From contig BSWB01000005.1 in the NCBI GenBank assembly GCA_033239125.1, positions 47,290,993-47,354,992 of the forward strand: a DNA stretch of 64,000 nt, read 5' to 3'. Origin of the DNA: Fagopyrum homotropicum. Taxonomy: Eukaryota; Streptophyta; Magnoliopsida; Caryophyllales; Polygonaceae. A program made the position numbers and the translations under genes. The notes below the pieces were generated by a model. The model saw nothing but the letters and a program-made list of their open reading frames with translations. It did not search any database and was not told where the DNA came from. This document shows positions 1-12,120 of the stretch, in pieces. Position 1 is the stretch's first letter. Every line of letters starts with the position of its first letter.

Positions 1-1844
1 AGCATGATACTAATATTAAACATAACTAAATCGAGGGGAAAGAATACTCACACAACATCAAAAGACGGAAGTCGTTCAACGAATGTCGACTTGGGCTCGT
101 TAGGCCTTTATCGGGGCGCTTCCGAACCTAGCACCAAACTAAACAAATTTAGCTTATAAGCTAAATTTGAACGGAATAAATAAAATATATAGGTTTATGA
201 AAACTCGTTTTCCAAAAGCCAACGTTAAATCCCGTGAAAAAGCTTTCCGGCACAATATGAGATTTTAAAACTTGGTCATCAAACCACAATAAAAAACCTT
301 GGCCATAAATCAAATTTAATCCAATAAGGGCGTAACACTTAGAGTAAGTAAACGCAAGACTATAACTCGATGTAAAACCGAAGTTTAAAACCCGTAATTA
401 TATTTTCCGAGCAACCTATTCAACATCATAACCCAAGGTGAAACTCATTTTCAAAGTCAAGGACACAACAAAACCGCTCATCTATTTTCCGGCCAAAATA
501 CACTTATAAAAACATATTTATAAATCCGCATTTAAATCATTGGGCCATATTCCATAAATAAATCTGCAGGGGTATATATTGCATAAATAAAAATCTGGGC
601 AATTAATGTAAATACAAAAGATGGGTAAAATGTGTAAATATCCAACAATTAGTGGGGCCCGTTTGAATTACCCTAAAAGCTGAAAGGGTCTTCTTCTTTG
701 AAACAAAACGCAGACTGGAAAGAGAAGGAACAAGGCGGCGGGATGACGCTCCAAAGGTGGCGAACGGACGGGTTTCTCCGGCGTCGACTGGCGAAGCTGG
801 GTCGAGGCAGGCAAGGGCGAGGGTACTGGGGGATTCTCCGGCTCTAGTGGCCCGTTAGCGGCGATGCGGTTGCACAAGGCTCCGGCAAGGGTTCCAGGCG
901 GCAGGGCAACTGCACTCCTCTGGAATTGGCTTCGATTTCGGGTTACGGTAAGGGCTCAAAGAGTTGCAGCTTGAGTGAGGGAGAGGTGGCGGCTTGTAGG
1001 GGATGGTGAGGTTGATCGATCAGTTGAGATAAAAGCACCAGGCCATGTTTATCACTGAGATCCCTGTTTAGCAAATTATCGAACATGTGATGTGCAGAAT
1101 AGTCCATAGCTTGCACGCTCAGATCCGAAGGGGAAGCAACAAGCTCGTTCCCGGGAGGAGGACGGAAGCTCGAAGGAGATCCACAACGAGTTGCAGAGGG
1201 GATGCAATTGGGTGCGAGTTGCTTGTGAAATAGAAGAGAGGCGGATGGTTTCAAGGAGAGAAGGGCAGAGAGATGGAGCTCGAAGGTTGAGGCTGCTGCT
1301 TGTGAGGGAGAAGATCGAAGGAGAGAAGGGGCGAGGCTGCCAGAACAGGAGGGAAACGAGGGTGCCTTCCCTTGCTGTGGGTTGGAGCAGACATGCCAGA
1401 CAGTGAAAAGGGTGAGGGATGGTGGTGGTCGAGAAGTCGGGTTGCAGAGGCAGCAGAGGGAGCGAGAGGTCGGGAATCAGGATGCAGAAGCTCACCAATT
1501 GGGAAGAAGAAATAGAAAAAAAAAAAAAAATGATAAAAAGAAACAGAAACAATAAATTCGATCAAAGTATTCGGAACGGGATTTCCGAATCGGAAAACTT
1601 TCCCCAACTTTTCCGAAAATAATAACACGGATATACATGAACGTATCCAGAAATAAAAATATACTCGGAAAATATATTTTACGTCGTAAAATACTTTATA
1701 TAAAAAATATTTAATCTAATAAAATATCGATAGAAGCCGCAAAAAAAAATAAATATCGCAAACGCGCAAAAAAAATTTGGACGGATCGAAAGTAGGGAGA
1801 AAATAAAAAAAATCGGAACGCACCCAAAAGAACGGGGCGTTACA
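1..1844 (-). repeat. 3' LTR of element A (truncated by window edge)
   Basis: Matches 7383-9224 base for base except a G/T difference (1026 vs 8408), an A/T difference (1750 vs 9130) and a poly-A run of 15 vs 13. It ends in TTACA at 1844. The part at about 700-1480 is GC-rich and pyrimidine-skewed on the sense strand. The small ORFs there are present in both LTRs and look like leader sequence, not genes. Confidence 0.9.
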
Positions 1845-1882
1845 TCAGATCCTCCTAAAAACAAGTTTCGTCCCGAAACTTG
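1845..1882 (-). other. Polypurine tract and adjacent hairpin of element A
   Basis: On the minus strand a purine run (TTTTAGGAGGATC) directly precedes the 3' LTR, the expected plus-strand primer. Next to it, 1862-1882 is a perfect 9-bp inverted repeat (CAAGTTTCG / CGAAACTTG) with a 3-nt loop. The same hairpin lies at the same place in element C (19928-19946). Confidence 0.7.
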
Positions 1883-4800
1883 CTATACGCCGAACTTCTC
1901 GGTCCCTAAGGCCGAGGTATGGACTCTCACGCTAAGAAGGCTGAAACCTTCTAATCTATACACACAATCTATTCAAACTACCCCCGCAAGATATATCAGG
2001 TCATATAGCACCTTCCCTTACAAGCCACAACTACACATAACGTCACAAATGAACATAACTCAACCAAGGGAAAAACTAGGTCTAACTCGTCGATCCTATC
2101 GATGCTACTAGCTCAGCGTAAAACTCAACCAAAGATATTATCCTCTGTCTCCCTATTAGTCTCATCGGTTCTTCGTCTGCCACTAAATCACCATGACGGA
2201 CAATCTGTCTCGAGTCGTGTATGTATTCTCTCGACTGATACACATAAACATCGGGTGAACACTCTCTACTCTTGGCGGCTACGCCAACCGGTAAACCACT
2301 TTCCAACTCGCGCTAAGATCTCAAAAAGGTCCAATATATCAGAAATCCACTTCCTTCTTGGGTCTTTCTCAATGTAGCATTTCCATTATTTTCCCTTTTA
2401 TTTCTCTATCAAAGGATATCGAACTTCCAATCTACACTGTTGGCTTTGGTTCTTGTCAAACTAAACTCTGATGTTATGTTTTCTCAATTCTTGTTGCAAT
2501 TCCAAGTAATAAAGGAAGTACTCTACTACATACTACTTCTTTTAACCAGACACATATCCTATTACTTTTACATCGCTTCGCAATACTCGATCAAGACCTT
2601 GTCTTGAAGAATCACTTGTACACTTCAAACTCATAATACCTCAAGGTAAGTCAAAACAATTGCACGAGTGAATCCTCTCTTAACTCTTAGCAACTCCTTT
2701 GTTAATTCTTTGTCCCATTCAGTACATCATTGTCATCCGGAGTAGGTTACCATAATTGATGTTATACAACTTCTCTCTTCATAGATCTAGTAATGCTCAA
2801 AACATCTAAGGAAACTTGTAAATCCTTTCACATCCTTCGGGATTTGTCATCCCGAGACAACTTGTCATAAACTCTCTCCTCTTTAAGAGTAGAACCAAAA
2901 TATCTTATCCGGGGCATCAGTAAGCCCATAAGGAATAACTACAACTCGTAGTGACTTTGATTGGTCCAAAATGCCGTACTTGCAATATCTCAGGCTCGAA
3001 TTTTCAATTGGTGACAATCAGACCTTAATCATTCTCATAAGAGACTACCGACCCTTGTAACCGATCGAGTAAATCATCCATTCGTTGTAAGGAATATTTG
3101 CCCTTCGACTCACGGTAATCGATGTTCAATTGGAGAGAGTTGTATGCCTTTTCCCAACAATTCTGGTGTGCTCATAATAACTTTAAATCAAGAGTTCAAG
3201 ATAACTTCTAGTGTTCTTTATGGCAGTGTATTGGTTCTAATGAACCTTTATAAGCAAGTCCTTGCAATTGCTCCATTGATAGCATCCTCAATTCGAGTAT
3301 CCTTACGAGTATCATTTATTGATGCCTGTTGTACGGCGCCTTAGAAATGGGAGTTGAGCCCAAATCAATCTTAGTAGTAAAATTTGCATTACGATGCATT
3401 GGAATCTGTTCTATCTTGGGTTCTATCTTTCTCTACCCATCAAATATCGTAATAACCGACACCACTTAGTCCTAACGCTTGCATGTGGTCCACCGCGACT
3501 AGTTGGGGTGACGTCCTTCAACATGTGTATTGTTCCTTCTGTAGCTACTATGTTCACCGTCCTCTTTCAAAGATCCTTCATCTCCAGAACTCAAGGAACT
3601 TGCTCGAGTCTTCCGACTCTTAAAGCCTTGGTTAAGCAATAATTCAGTTTAATCCCTCTTCTCACTTCAAAGGAAAGGCGATATAACATCTCTTACTCTC
3701 GCAAATATGTTCCGTCACAAGGGTCCTAACCACAAGACTTAATTATGCCTGATAACAAACCGATATAATCTTCTTCGCTTTCTCCGACATCCTAACCTAT
3801 GTGAGGAGCTCTCCGTATCCTTGATCAGCTTTCACCATAAACATTCTTTCTTCAAGTAGGTTTAGAACTTACACTTCATTTCCTTATGCAACGTCAAACC
3901 GACCATAGAGGCTCTAACCTAATTCTTTCATGTACTTCTTGTACGTCTCATATCGACTTCAAACTTCGAAATCTTAGTTTTCTCTTACTCTTGTTGGTCA
4001 CCTTAAGCATCTCTTGATATTCCCTGAATAATCTTCACAACCGTACAAGTATGTCTTTAGGCGAAATTTCTCAACCACATTCACTGAAAGATCCACTCAT
4101 TACTTCACCAAGCACTAACATCATAACTCTAAGCTTGCAGCGTTGCCCTAATCCAGATTCCTCATTTCACGTCACAACCACTATGGCTTCGCCATGCGAG
4201 TACCAAAAACCTTGACTTAGATTTTGCTCGCAAAAACATGACATTCATAACCTTAGAAGAACATATCATACCTCCCCTTATATATTCTTCCTTTACGCAC
4301 AATAACCATAGAAGACTCGCCTTCCTCTTCGTCCTTCCAATCCCCCTTTACCCTGATCCGTGTCGTCCCTCCGTATGACAAACCATGACCTGATTAAGAT
4401 ATTTTCACTTCCCTTGATATACCTATTTATTGCCGACATTCAACCACCACGAATATTCCACGTTCTTGTTACCCCTCTTCATGATCCCATCTCTTGGGTT
4501 ACTCTCCCAACCTACATCCACCAGTATACAACCCACACCTGTACATTTTTGGTGGTCACCGATTAACTCATGGATGACCCTCTCCAAGATCAACGACTTA
4601 CCCTCCTACCTCACTTCCATTTTACCATACTCTTGAAGGATATCTTCTTGGGGTATTCCGCCTTAACTTCACTAGCTCAGTTAACTCTACTTTCAACTCC
4701 GTTAGCTCCTATTACGCTCCCCTCTTCCTTCCACTTCTGTAAGATAACTACACCTTCTCGGCTCTTTTGTGTCAAATGACCCAACTTGATAGGCTTAACC

Positions 4801-6022
4801 GTCCTTCATAATGTGTTGTAAGTGTAATTTCCCCACATCTCTATCGTTTATAACCATTCTCTTCTCTTGGTTGGTAACTTAAGTCTTTCTATCCAAACTC
4901 CTTGTTTCGTCTTTCATCTTCTGAAGATCATCATCCACACACTTCCTCCTTCTTAGCATTGCTCAATCTCTTCTCAATGACGGAAAACGATTGACTCCAC
5001 CAGGTAATTCTTCTATGTGAACTTTCACCATATGATCCTCCTCGTAACCCTCGTATTTTTGACTCTTCACTTCTTGGTACCTCGTAAGCTTAACTTACGG
5101 TATCTTAATCTTTCGCCAATGGTTCATTCACTCTTATTCATCTTGACTCCAATGCTTAGGAGCTTCTAAGGAAAGCTCCACATCTTAATTGAATACCACA
5201 TTTAACCTTGCTAGAATGTATCTCTCTCCTCCTCGATTCACATCTTAGTTGTCCACGTGTCTTCTTGAAGAACTTATGTCTGTTATCCCTATTGGTCTCG
5301 TTGTCTTTCTAATCGTGAATTCTTTGTAATCACTTCCACACCTTTGTGTTATTCCTTTTTCTTGTATGTTCCCCCATCTCAATTTCTCTTAAGTTGTCTC
5401 GAGTTTTCTTTTACTTGGTTGTCCTTCGTTTACGTCATCTCTAATCCTCCTCTTCGACATCCTCTTAAAGGAATCCGAGCACGCCATGGTATTCGTCCGA
5501 ACTTAACGCTCAAACACGATACTTAAGCTTATTCCTCCTCGTATGAACACTATCCTATGCCAACAATATTGTCCTAAAGGTGATGATATCTTACTATCAT
5601 CTTTTCTATAAGGTCCTACCTCTTCATATGCTACTATATAATAAGAGTCCGTATATAAGACTATATAAATCCTATGTTCACATTACTACCATAATATAAC
5701 ACGTCCGGAAATCCATAACAACAAAACAAGGTCTAAAACACATTATAATCAACATATATAACTATACATGTATATCAAGTCCATCATGCAACAAAAATCC
5801 ACGAAGATACACATCACTTCCATCATGCATAACTACAAACATCATATACATATCTATATATACATATATATACATATCAAAATCCAATAAACTAAGCTGC
5901 CGAGATCCGCAGAAGGAGTGGTGGTCCGTACATTCTACCCCGACTCATGCATGTAATTTTGAAAACGAAAAATCATTTTAAACTTAGAACCCTTGAGGGT
6001 TCTATTTCCCTCTATTTGGCCT
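1883..6022 (-). pseudogene. Decayed pol interior of element A
   Basis: No reading frame is open for a useful length on either strand. Derivation from chromovirus pol is still visible: 2090-2330 aligns in order with the integrase C-terminus/chromodomain region of element C (20140-20480), sharing blocks such as GTAAAACTC, the ATCCTCYGTCTCCC stretch and CATGTATGTA/CGTGTATGTA. About 3060-3135 resembles the RT region around the DDLLDQL segment of C. The plus strand is strongly C/T-rich. I found no intact gag, protease or catalytic motif. The contrast with the nearly identical LTRs implies mobilisation in trans. Confidence 0.6.
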
Positions 6023-6043
6023 TTAGAAGATTGCGAGTGCCAT
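6023..6043 (-). other. Leader mini-ORF MALAIF in element A
   Basis: ATG GCA CTC GCA ATC TTC TAA, starting 15 nt past the primer binding site on the sense strand. The same seven-codon frame, with the same start and stop placement, is present in elements B, C and G. Whether it is translated is unknown; the block may instead be conserved as RNA structure near the primer. Confidence 0.45.
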
Positions 6044-6058
6044 TGTTGTCAACCTAGG

Positions 6059-6070
6059 GCTCTGATACCA
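6059..6070 (-). other. Primer binding site (initiator tRNA-Met type), element A
   Basis: The minus strand reads TGGTATCAGAGC, the classic complement of the plant initiator tRNA-Met 3' end, four bases from the LTR edge. This fixes the element orientation. Confidence 0.85.
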
Positions 6071-6074
6071 CTTT

Positions 6075-9000
6075 TGTAACACCCCAAATCCGCGGGACTC
6101 GGGATGCTACGGGCGGAGACCTCACAATGGGTCCCGACCCTTAGCCTGACAACAATTTCACTGGATCTTACAACAAGACACAAATAAAGGCAAAACCGAA
6201 ATTCATTTTAATGCAATGATATGAACCTCAAAAGAAAACAACGAAAGACTTCAGCCGATATACAACGCTAAAAGCAACTGCCATACACGCGACATACATA
6301 ATACCCTAAACAATACATAAAAACAACTCCCAAAACCCATCCTAAAATGCACGGACCCCGACTGCCCACTCTTCCCGGTCTCTCGGCCGCATCCCTAACC
6401 TGCAAGTCAACTACAACAATATCGGTATAAAACCGTTAGCTAGCATTCAAGGCATTAGAATCATGGTATTGGCACACACACACATAAGGCATCATAAACA
6501 CACAACATGTTCCAAACACACAATCCGGTTTATTATCTTTTTATTATTAGGTCATATCCCGTTCTAATTCAACTTCTTTTGTGACACGAGAATCTTAAAG
6601 ATCTCGCCCTTGTCCCCTTTCACCATACGGGTTTGTACTTGATGCGGATCAGCATCACCCGATGGACTGGTCGCAAGGCACCTCCCAGTCATCCCCATTT
6701 TGGACTGGACAAGCGGTCACCGCCCGTTATCATACACTTGGGCCAAATATAAACATATAAAGTCGGTGATCCTATTATCGGTTTAGATGTTATAACATAA
6801 GCAATAAACACACACATAAACAATAAACACACACCACCAAACACGCATTGAAACTAATATAGAGAATACGAGCTAAGTAAGTCCGGAGACTTACCTCGTC
6901 ACCACACTCAACTCACAACACTCTCGCTTCCTTAGGGAGGAAGCTCATAACCTGCTCACAAGAAGATAACTGTATCAACAACAACCCACTCACAATAGAA
7001 GTCTTAGACTTCTATACAAATGATATACGCAACACCATTTGACTCTCAATTCTAAGACCGCATCCTAGAATCCCCCATGCTCACATCACACCCAATAGAA
7101 GCTAGAAGTCCTAAGACTTCTAAACCCTCGGATCTCGCAAGATCATAATTCACAACACAACTAGGATAAGCCAAACCTAAACTCCAAAATCCCACAAGAT
7201 CATACAACCCCACCTCGAGCCTCAAAACGCTCACAAGATCAACCATATAACTTAAAGCCTTATAACAACCTCACAAGATAACCAAACACCTCAAGTCTTA
7301 GCACAATCATAAATCCTCATAACTCACCTAAGGATCAAGGCCACTACTTGGCATTCACTCTAAGTTATGCTAGATCCAACCTAGCATGATACTAATATTA
7401 AACATAACTAAATCGAGGGGAAAGAATACTCACACAACATCAAAAGACGGAAGTCGTTCAACGAATGTCGACTTGGGCTCGTTAGGCCTTTATCGGGGCG
7501 CTTCCGAACCTAGCACCAAACTAAACAAATTTAGCTTATAAGCTAAATTTGAACGGAATAAATAAAATATATAGGTTTATGAAAACTCGTTTTCCAAAAG
7601 CCAACGTTAAATCCCGTGAAAAAGCTTTCCGGCACAATATGAGATTTTAAAACTTGGTCATCAAACCACAATAAAAAACCTTGGCCATAAATCAAATTTA
7701 ATCCAATAAGGGCGTAACACTTAGAGTAAGTAAACGCAAGACTATAACTCGATGTAAAACCGAAGTTTAAAACCCGTAATTATATTTTCCGAGCAACCTA
7801 TTCAACATCATAACCCAAGGTGAAACTCATTTTCAAAGTCAAGGACACAACAAAACCGCTCATCTATTTTCCGGCCAAAATACACTTATAAAAACATATT
7901 TATAAATCCGCATTTAAATCATTGGGCCATATTCCATAAATAAATCTGCAGGGGTATATATTGCATAAATAAAAATCTGGGCAATTAATGTAAATACAAA
8001 AGATGGGTAAAATGTGTAAATATCCAACAATTAGTGGGGCCCGTTTGAATTACCCTAAAAGCTGAAAGGGTCTTCTTCTTTGAAACAAAACGCAGACTGG
8101 AAAGAGAAGGAACAAGGCGGCGGGATGACGCTCCAAAGGTGGCGAACGGACGGGTTTCTCCGGCGTCGACTGGCGAAGCTGGGTCGAGGCAGGCAAGGGC
8201 GAGGGTACTGGGGGATTCTCCGGCTCTAGTGGCCCGTTAGCGGCGATGCGGTTGCACAAGGCTCCGGCAAGGGTTCCAGGCGGCAGGGCAACTGCACTCC
8301 TCTGGAATTGGCTTCGATTTCGGGTTACGGTAAGGGCTCAAAGAGTTGCAGCTTGAGTGAGGGAGAGGTGGCGGCTTGTAGGGGATGGTGAGGTTGATCG
8401 ATCAGTTTAGATAAAAGCACCAGGCCATGTTTATCACTGAGATCCCTGTTTAGCAAATTATCGAACATGTGATGTGCAGAATAGTCCATAGCTTGCACGC
8501 TCAGATCCGAAGGGGAAGCAACAAGCTCGTTCCCGGGAGGAGGACGGAAGCTCGAAGGAGATCCACAACGAGTTGCAGAGGGGATGCAATTGGGTGCGAG
8601 TTGCTTGTGAAATAGAAGAGAGGCGGATGGTTTCAAGGAGAGAAGGGCAGAGAGATGGAGCTCGAAGGTTGAGGCTGCTGCTTGTGAGGGAGAAGATCGA
8701 AGGAGAGAAGGGGCGAGGCTGCCAGAACAGGAGGGAAACGAGGGTGCCTTCCCTTGCTGTGGGTTGGAGCAGACATGCCAGACAGTGAAAAGGGTGAGGG
8801 ATGGTGGTGGTCGAGAAGTCGGGTTGCAGAGGCAGCAGAGGGAGCGAGAGGTCGGGAATCAGGATGCAGAAGCTCACCAATTGGGAAGAAGAAATAGAAA
8901 AAAAAAAAAATGATAAAAAGAAACAGAAACAATAAATTCGATCAAAGTATTCGGAACGGGATTTCCGAATCGGAAAACTTTCCCCAACTTTTCCGAAAAT

Positions 9001-9224
9001 AATAACACGGATATACATGAACGTATCCAGAAATAAAAATATACTCGGAAAATATATTTTACGTCGTAAAATACTTTATATAAAAAATATTTAATCTAAT
9101 AAAATATCGATAGAAGCCGCAAAAAAAAAAAAATATCGCAAACGCGCAAAAAAAATTTGGACGGATCGAAAGTAGGGAGAAAATAAAAAAAATCGGAACG
9201 CACCCAAAAGAACGGGGCGTTACA
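6075..9224 (-). repeat. 5' LTR of element A (complete, 3150 bp)
   Basis: Bounded by TG at 6075 and CA at 9224. It carries three short blocks shared with the other chromovirus LTRs here: the U5 block at 6118-6139, the ATTTGGCC...TAACGGGCGGT block at about 6719-6748, and the GTAAGTC/GGACTTAC hairpin at 6871-6896. A length of 3.15 kb is typical of Tekay-type LTRs. Confidence 0.9.
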
Positions 9225-9400
9225 AAAATATATTTTACGTCGTAAAATACTTTATATAAAAAATATTTAATCTAATAAAATATCGATAGAAGCCGCAAAA
9301 AAAAATAAATATCGCAAACGCGCAAAAAAAATTTGGACGGATCGAAAGTAGGGAGAAAATAAAAAAAATCGGAACGCACCCAAAAGAACGGGGCGTTACA
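9225..9400 (-). repeat. Extra copy of the terminal 176 bp of LTR A
   Basis: 9225-9400 repeats 9049-9224 at an exact offset of 176 bp. Its A-run interruption (nine A then T) matches the left LTR (1750) and not the adjacent right LTR. It is either a tandem duplication or the remnant of an older A-family LTR into which A inserted. Confidence 0.85.
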
Positions 9401-9566
9401 TCACATATGTACTTTCATGCCATAAAAGTATTATGTTTTGAAATTGTTTTAAATACATTTGTGCCTTGTTGTAAGATCCTAGTAAAGTTGTTGTTAAACC
9501 AAGGTCGGGACCCATTGTGAGGTCCTAACTAGTAACCCCCGAGTTCCAAGAACTTGGGGTGTTACA
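9401..9566 (+). repeat. 3' terminal fragment of an old B-type LTR
   Basis: Aligns with the ends of the B LTRs (15820-15943 and 30880-31006): shared ACATTTGTGCCTTGTTGTAA, the U5 block at 9503-9524, and the end GGGGTGTTACA at 9566. It is therefore plus-oriented and truncated on its left by A or its extra tail. Confidence 0.75.
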
Positions 9567-9724
9567 TAGTTGATGACGCAAAATCAAGGTCAATGTCTTT
9601 CTTCTTACCAAGATCTTCATACCGTTCGCATGTAAAAGAAATATACAAAATACAACATTTTTTTACTAGGATTTGTTTGAGATTAACACCATCCCCCCAA
9701 CATAACTATACCAATACACTATAA
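9567..9724. other. Intergenic, no gene seen
   Basis: About 160 bp of AT-rich sequence between the old LTR end and the inverted-repeat element. No ORF or repeat recognised. Confidence 0.5.
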
Positions 9725-10289
9725 GGCTCGTTTGGTACGATTCCCATTGAATCAGGAATCGGAATCGGAATAAGTCATACCAATATCTCGTGTTTTGTAA
9801 GACTTATAATCGGAATGAAAATGATTCCATGGAATGACTCATTCCAACTCTAGAGATTAGAGGAGTTGATTCCATAAATTAAAGGTGCGTATCATCGATT
9901 CCAAAATAAACTCATTTCAAATTTTAAACTACAATTATATATATATAGGGTCGAGATCTGGTGAGAACTATTATTACGGTGAGAAATAAGAACTTATATG
10001 AGTCGTCGGATTATATGATGAACGTCCAAGATTTAATGAATTATATAAGGTAACCGTGCATTGTCTTTATTCGATAATTATTTATTAGGTAATTAAGTGT
10101 AAATGGCATATAAAATCGTTACTGATTAGGAAATAAAATATTGTTATTGTGCTTTGTTCAAATTTGTTTTAGTAAATTTTTATTATAAATATAAATTAGA
10201 AATATTAATGTTTTCTTTATTCGTGTTTACAAATTAAAGCAATATTCGGTTTACATTTTTTTTTATAATTTTGTATTTAATATTAGGTA

Positions 10290-10640
10290 TTATACAAAGA
10301 GCATGCATGAATAAATTTTTTTTAAAGCATGCACGATTAAGTATTATTGCACGTGTAATTTAAATATGGCAATTTTATGTATCGTTTTATTTATTATTTT
10401 ACGTGTATTTTATGTGTTGTTTTGAAAGCATGCACTAGTAAATGAAAGAGAGATAATATACACGAGTAAGTAGCACTGAGTGCACTAGTAAGTATTGCAC
10501 GATTTATGTTTTTTTGAAAGCATGCACGAGTAAGTGCACTAGTAAGTATTACACGTTTTATGTTGTTTTGAAAGCATGCACGAGTAAGTGCAAATGAACA
10601 TCAATGTACGTGTGCATGTATTGGTTGTGCACATGTACAT
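10290..10640 (+). repeat. Degenerate tandem repeats with GAAAGCATGCACGAGTAAGT core
   Basis: The phrase AAAGCATGCACKAGTAAGTG recurs at about 10305, 10425, 10515 and 10570, each time near ACGTTTTATGTTGTTTTG-like text. The period is irregular, about 55-120 bp. Non-coding. Confidence 0.6.
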
Positions 10641-10677
10641 TTCGTGCATATATTAGAATATGAGAATACTGGTGAAA

Positions 10678-11709
10678 TAGGGTCTTTTTTGTTTAGCGTA
10701 GACTAACTAGGCCCCTAACAAAATCAAATTAAAAAATAAAGATAAACTAGGGATTGAATACTATAATTAAGGATAGAAGATAGGTAGTTAACTGATATTC
10801 TGTTTTCAAAAACTGGCTAAAAATTTGAAACTGCTGTGGAAAACTTGGAAACCGTAAAACCAAGGATTCTCGAAATCTTTTTAAGCGACTAATTCATATA
10901 AATCACAATCAGTATCCCGTATTTCAAGTCAAATACTCTCTACTCTCTCTCCGACTCCATTGAAGGCGATTGAAGGTATCTTCGTTGTGCATCATTTTCT
11001 CCGTCTTACAATCGTCGTTTCCTGGTGTTCATCTTCATCGATTGTTGTTTATTATACCAGGTAAGTTTTCGATCTCATCTTTTTCGGTCTATTCATGGTT
11101 AAATCCCCGACATTGAATACTTCTCAACCTAGTTTGCCAAGAATGTTAACAATGGAGTACACAACATTCCGACTACAATCAATGACCTTTATTTTGTGTA
11201 CAAATATGATAACAAATAATGTGTGCATAGATATAGTATGTTTTGATTATGTTCTAATCATACAAACATACGTAGTTGCTAACAATGTACATATCATACA
11301 TTATGTATCATACATACGTCGTTGCTAATAAATATTATGTAACTGCTTCTTTGATTATGTTTGCCAAAATTGATAACAATGTGTACATATCATACATATA
11401 TAGTTATTGATATATATTATGTTCTAATCACACATTTATGTAACAAGTAGACATCAATGTGTATAGAAGGAAGGACCAGCAAGAATGGACGTTCAAATCA
11501 GAGTCCACGAATGAAGATATTGTTAACATTTGTTTCCTATTTTAACGAGTTTTGATAATTATTATCATTCTTAATTAGGTAAATAAATAAAGATAAATAG
11601 GAGAGAGAAATATTATGATTTATTGAGTATCTTTATTTATGTTTTTAATAAATCTTTTTATGAAAATATGGAGGGGCCTATTTTGTCAACATATAAACAA
11701 AAGAACCTA
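10678..11709. repeat. Innermost inverted repeat pair
   Basis: 10678-10716 (TAGGGTCTTTTTTGTTTA...AGGCCCCT) is the inverse of 11672-11709 (AGGGGCCTA...AAACAAAAGAACCTA) with a few mismatches. It makes a third concentric level inside the two outer inverted-repeat pairs. Confidence 0.55.
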
Positions 11710-12069
11710 GTTTATACACCTTGATACATAAACTGCCTACTTAGCCAACTCGTCCTTAGAATATTACACAATGTATGATCAAATGATACGTATCATGCAC
11801 GTTACGTTCAATTTATGAGCAAGACGTCGGAACGGGTAAAATCAACAAAATCGAATAATAGTTAATCTGAATTGTGTCAAGTTATATATAATGGTAGTAA
11901 ATATCTTTTGTAGTTTAAAAGGTAACCATATATATCTATCCTAAAATATCAATCATCTAATTAATATACAAAAATAATATTGAATCAGGATCGTTGATTT
12001 TATTTCATCATGTGGTCTAAATTGGTTCTTATTTCTTATTGTAACTATTGTTCTAACTTGATTATATCC

Positions 12070-12072
<3 letters not shown>

Positions 12073-12117
<45 letters not shown>
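12073..12117. repeat. (TA)n microsatellite grading into TATG/CATG repeats
   Basis: About 38 bases of uninterrupted TA followed by TGTATGTATGCATG. It borders the inner inverted-repeat element. Confidence 0.9.

Positions 12118-12120
<3 letters not shown>

Larger units (their letters stand above)
1..9224 (-). mobile_element. Element A: non-autonomous Tekay-like Ty3/gypsy retrotransposon (left end outside window)
   Basis: Two copies of the same long sequence (1-1844 and 7383-9224) flank a 4.2 kb interior. The right LTR starts TGTAACACCCC at 6075 and ends GGCGTTACA at 9224. A primer site complementary to initiator tRNA-Met lies beside the right LTR on the minus strand, so the element reads leftward and the right LTR is its 5' LTR. 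The interior has no long ORF. The paired LTRs differ by two substitutions and a two-base poly-A difference, so the insertion is young, and the decayed interior was probably already non-coding when it moved. Confidence 0.85.
9948..12070. mobile_element. Inner inverted-repeat element inserted in a TA-rich site
   Basis: The left terminus GGGTCGAGATCTGGTGAGAA... and the reverse complement of 11990-12070 (GGGATATAATCAAGTTAGAA...) stay alignable over about 80 bp, sharing AGAAATAAGAACYWAT and ATGATGAA. Both ends are bordered by (TA)n, consistent with insertion into TA repeats. At 10930-11070 there is a 5'UTR-like pyrimidine-rich stretch followed by a donor-like AGGTAAGTTT, and a 77-codon ORF lies at 11095-11328. 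No known domain is visible. Confidence 0.5.

Noticed and set aside
668..1628. Overlapping Pro/Ser-rich ORFs in the GC-rich part of LTR A (repeated at 8050-9018)
   Set aside because: They occur on both strands, have no recognisable domain, and change length with a poly-A run difference; they are LTR leader sequence.
12073..12117. TA run as a replication origin or matrix element
   Set aside because: A simple microsatellite explains it; nothing else supports a function.
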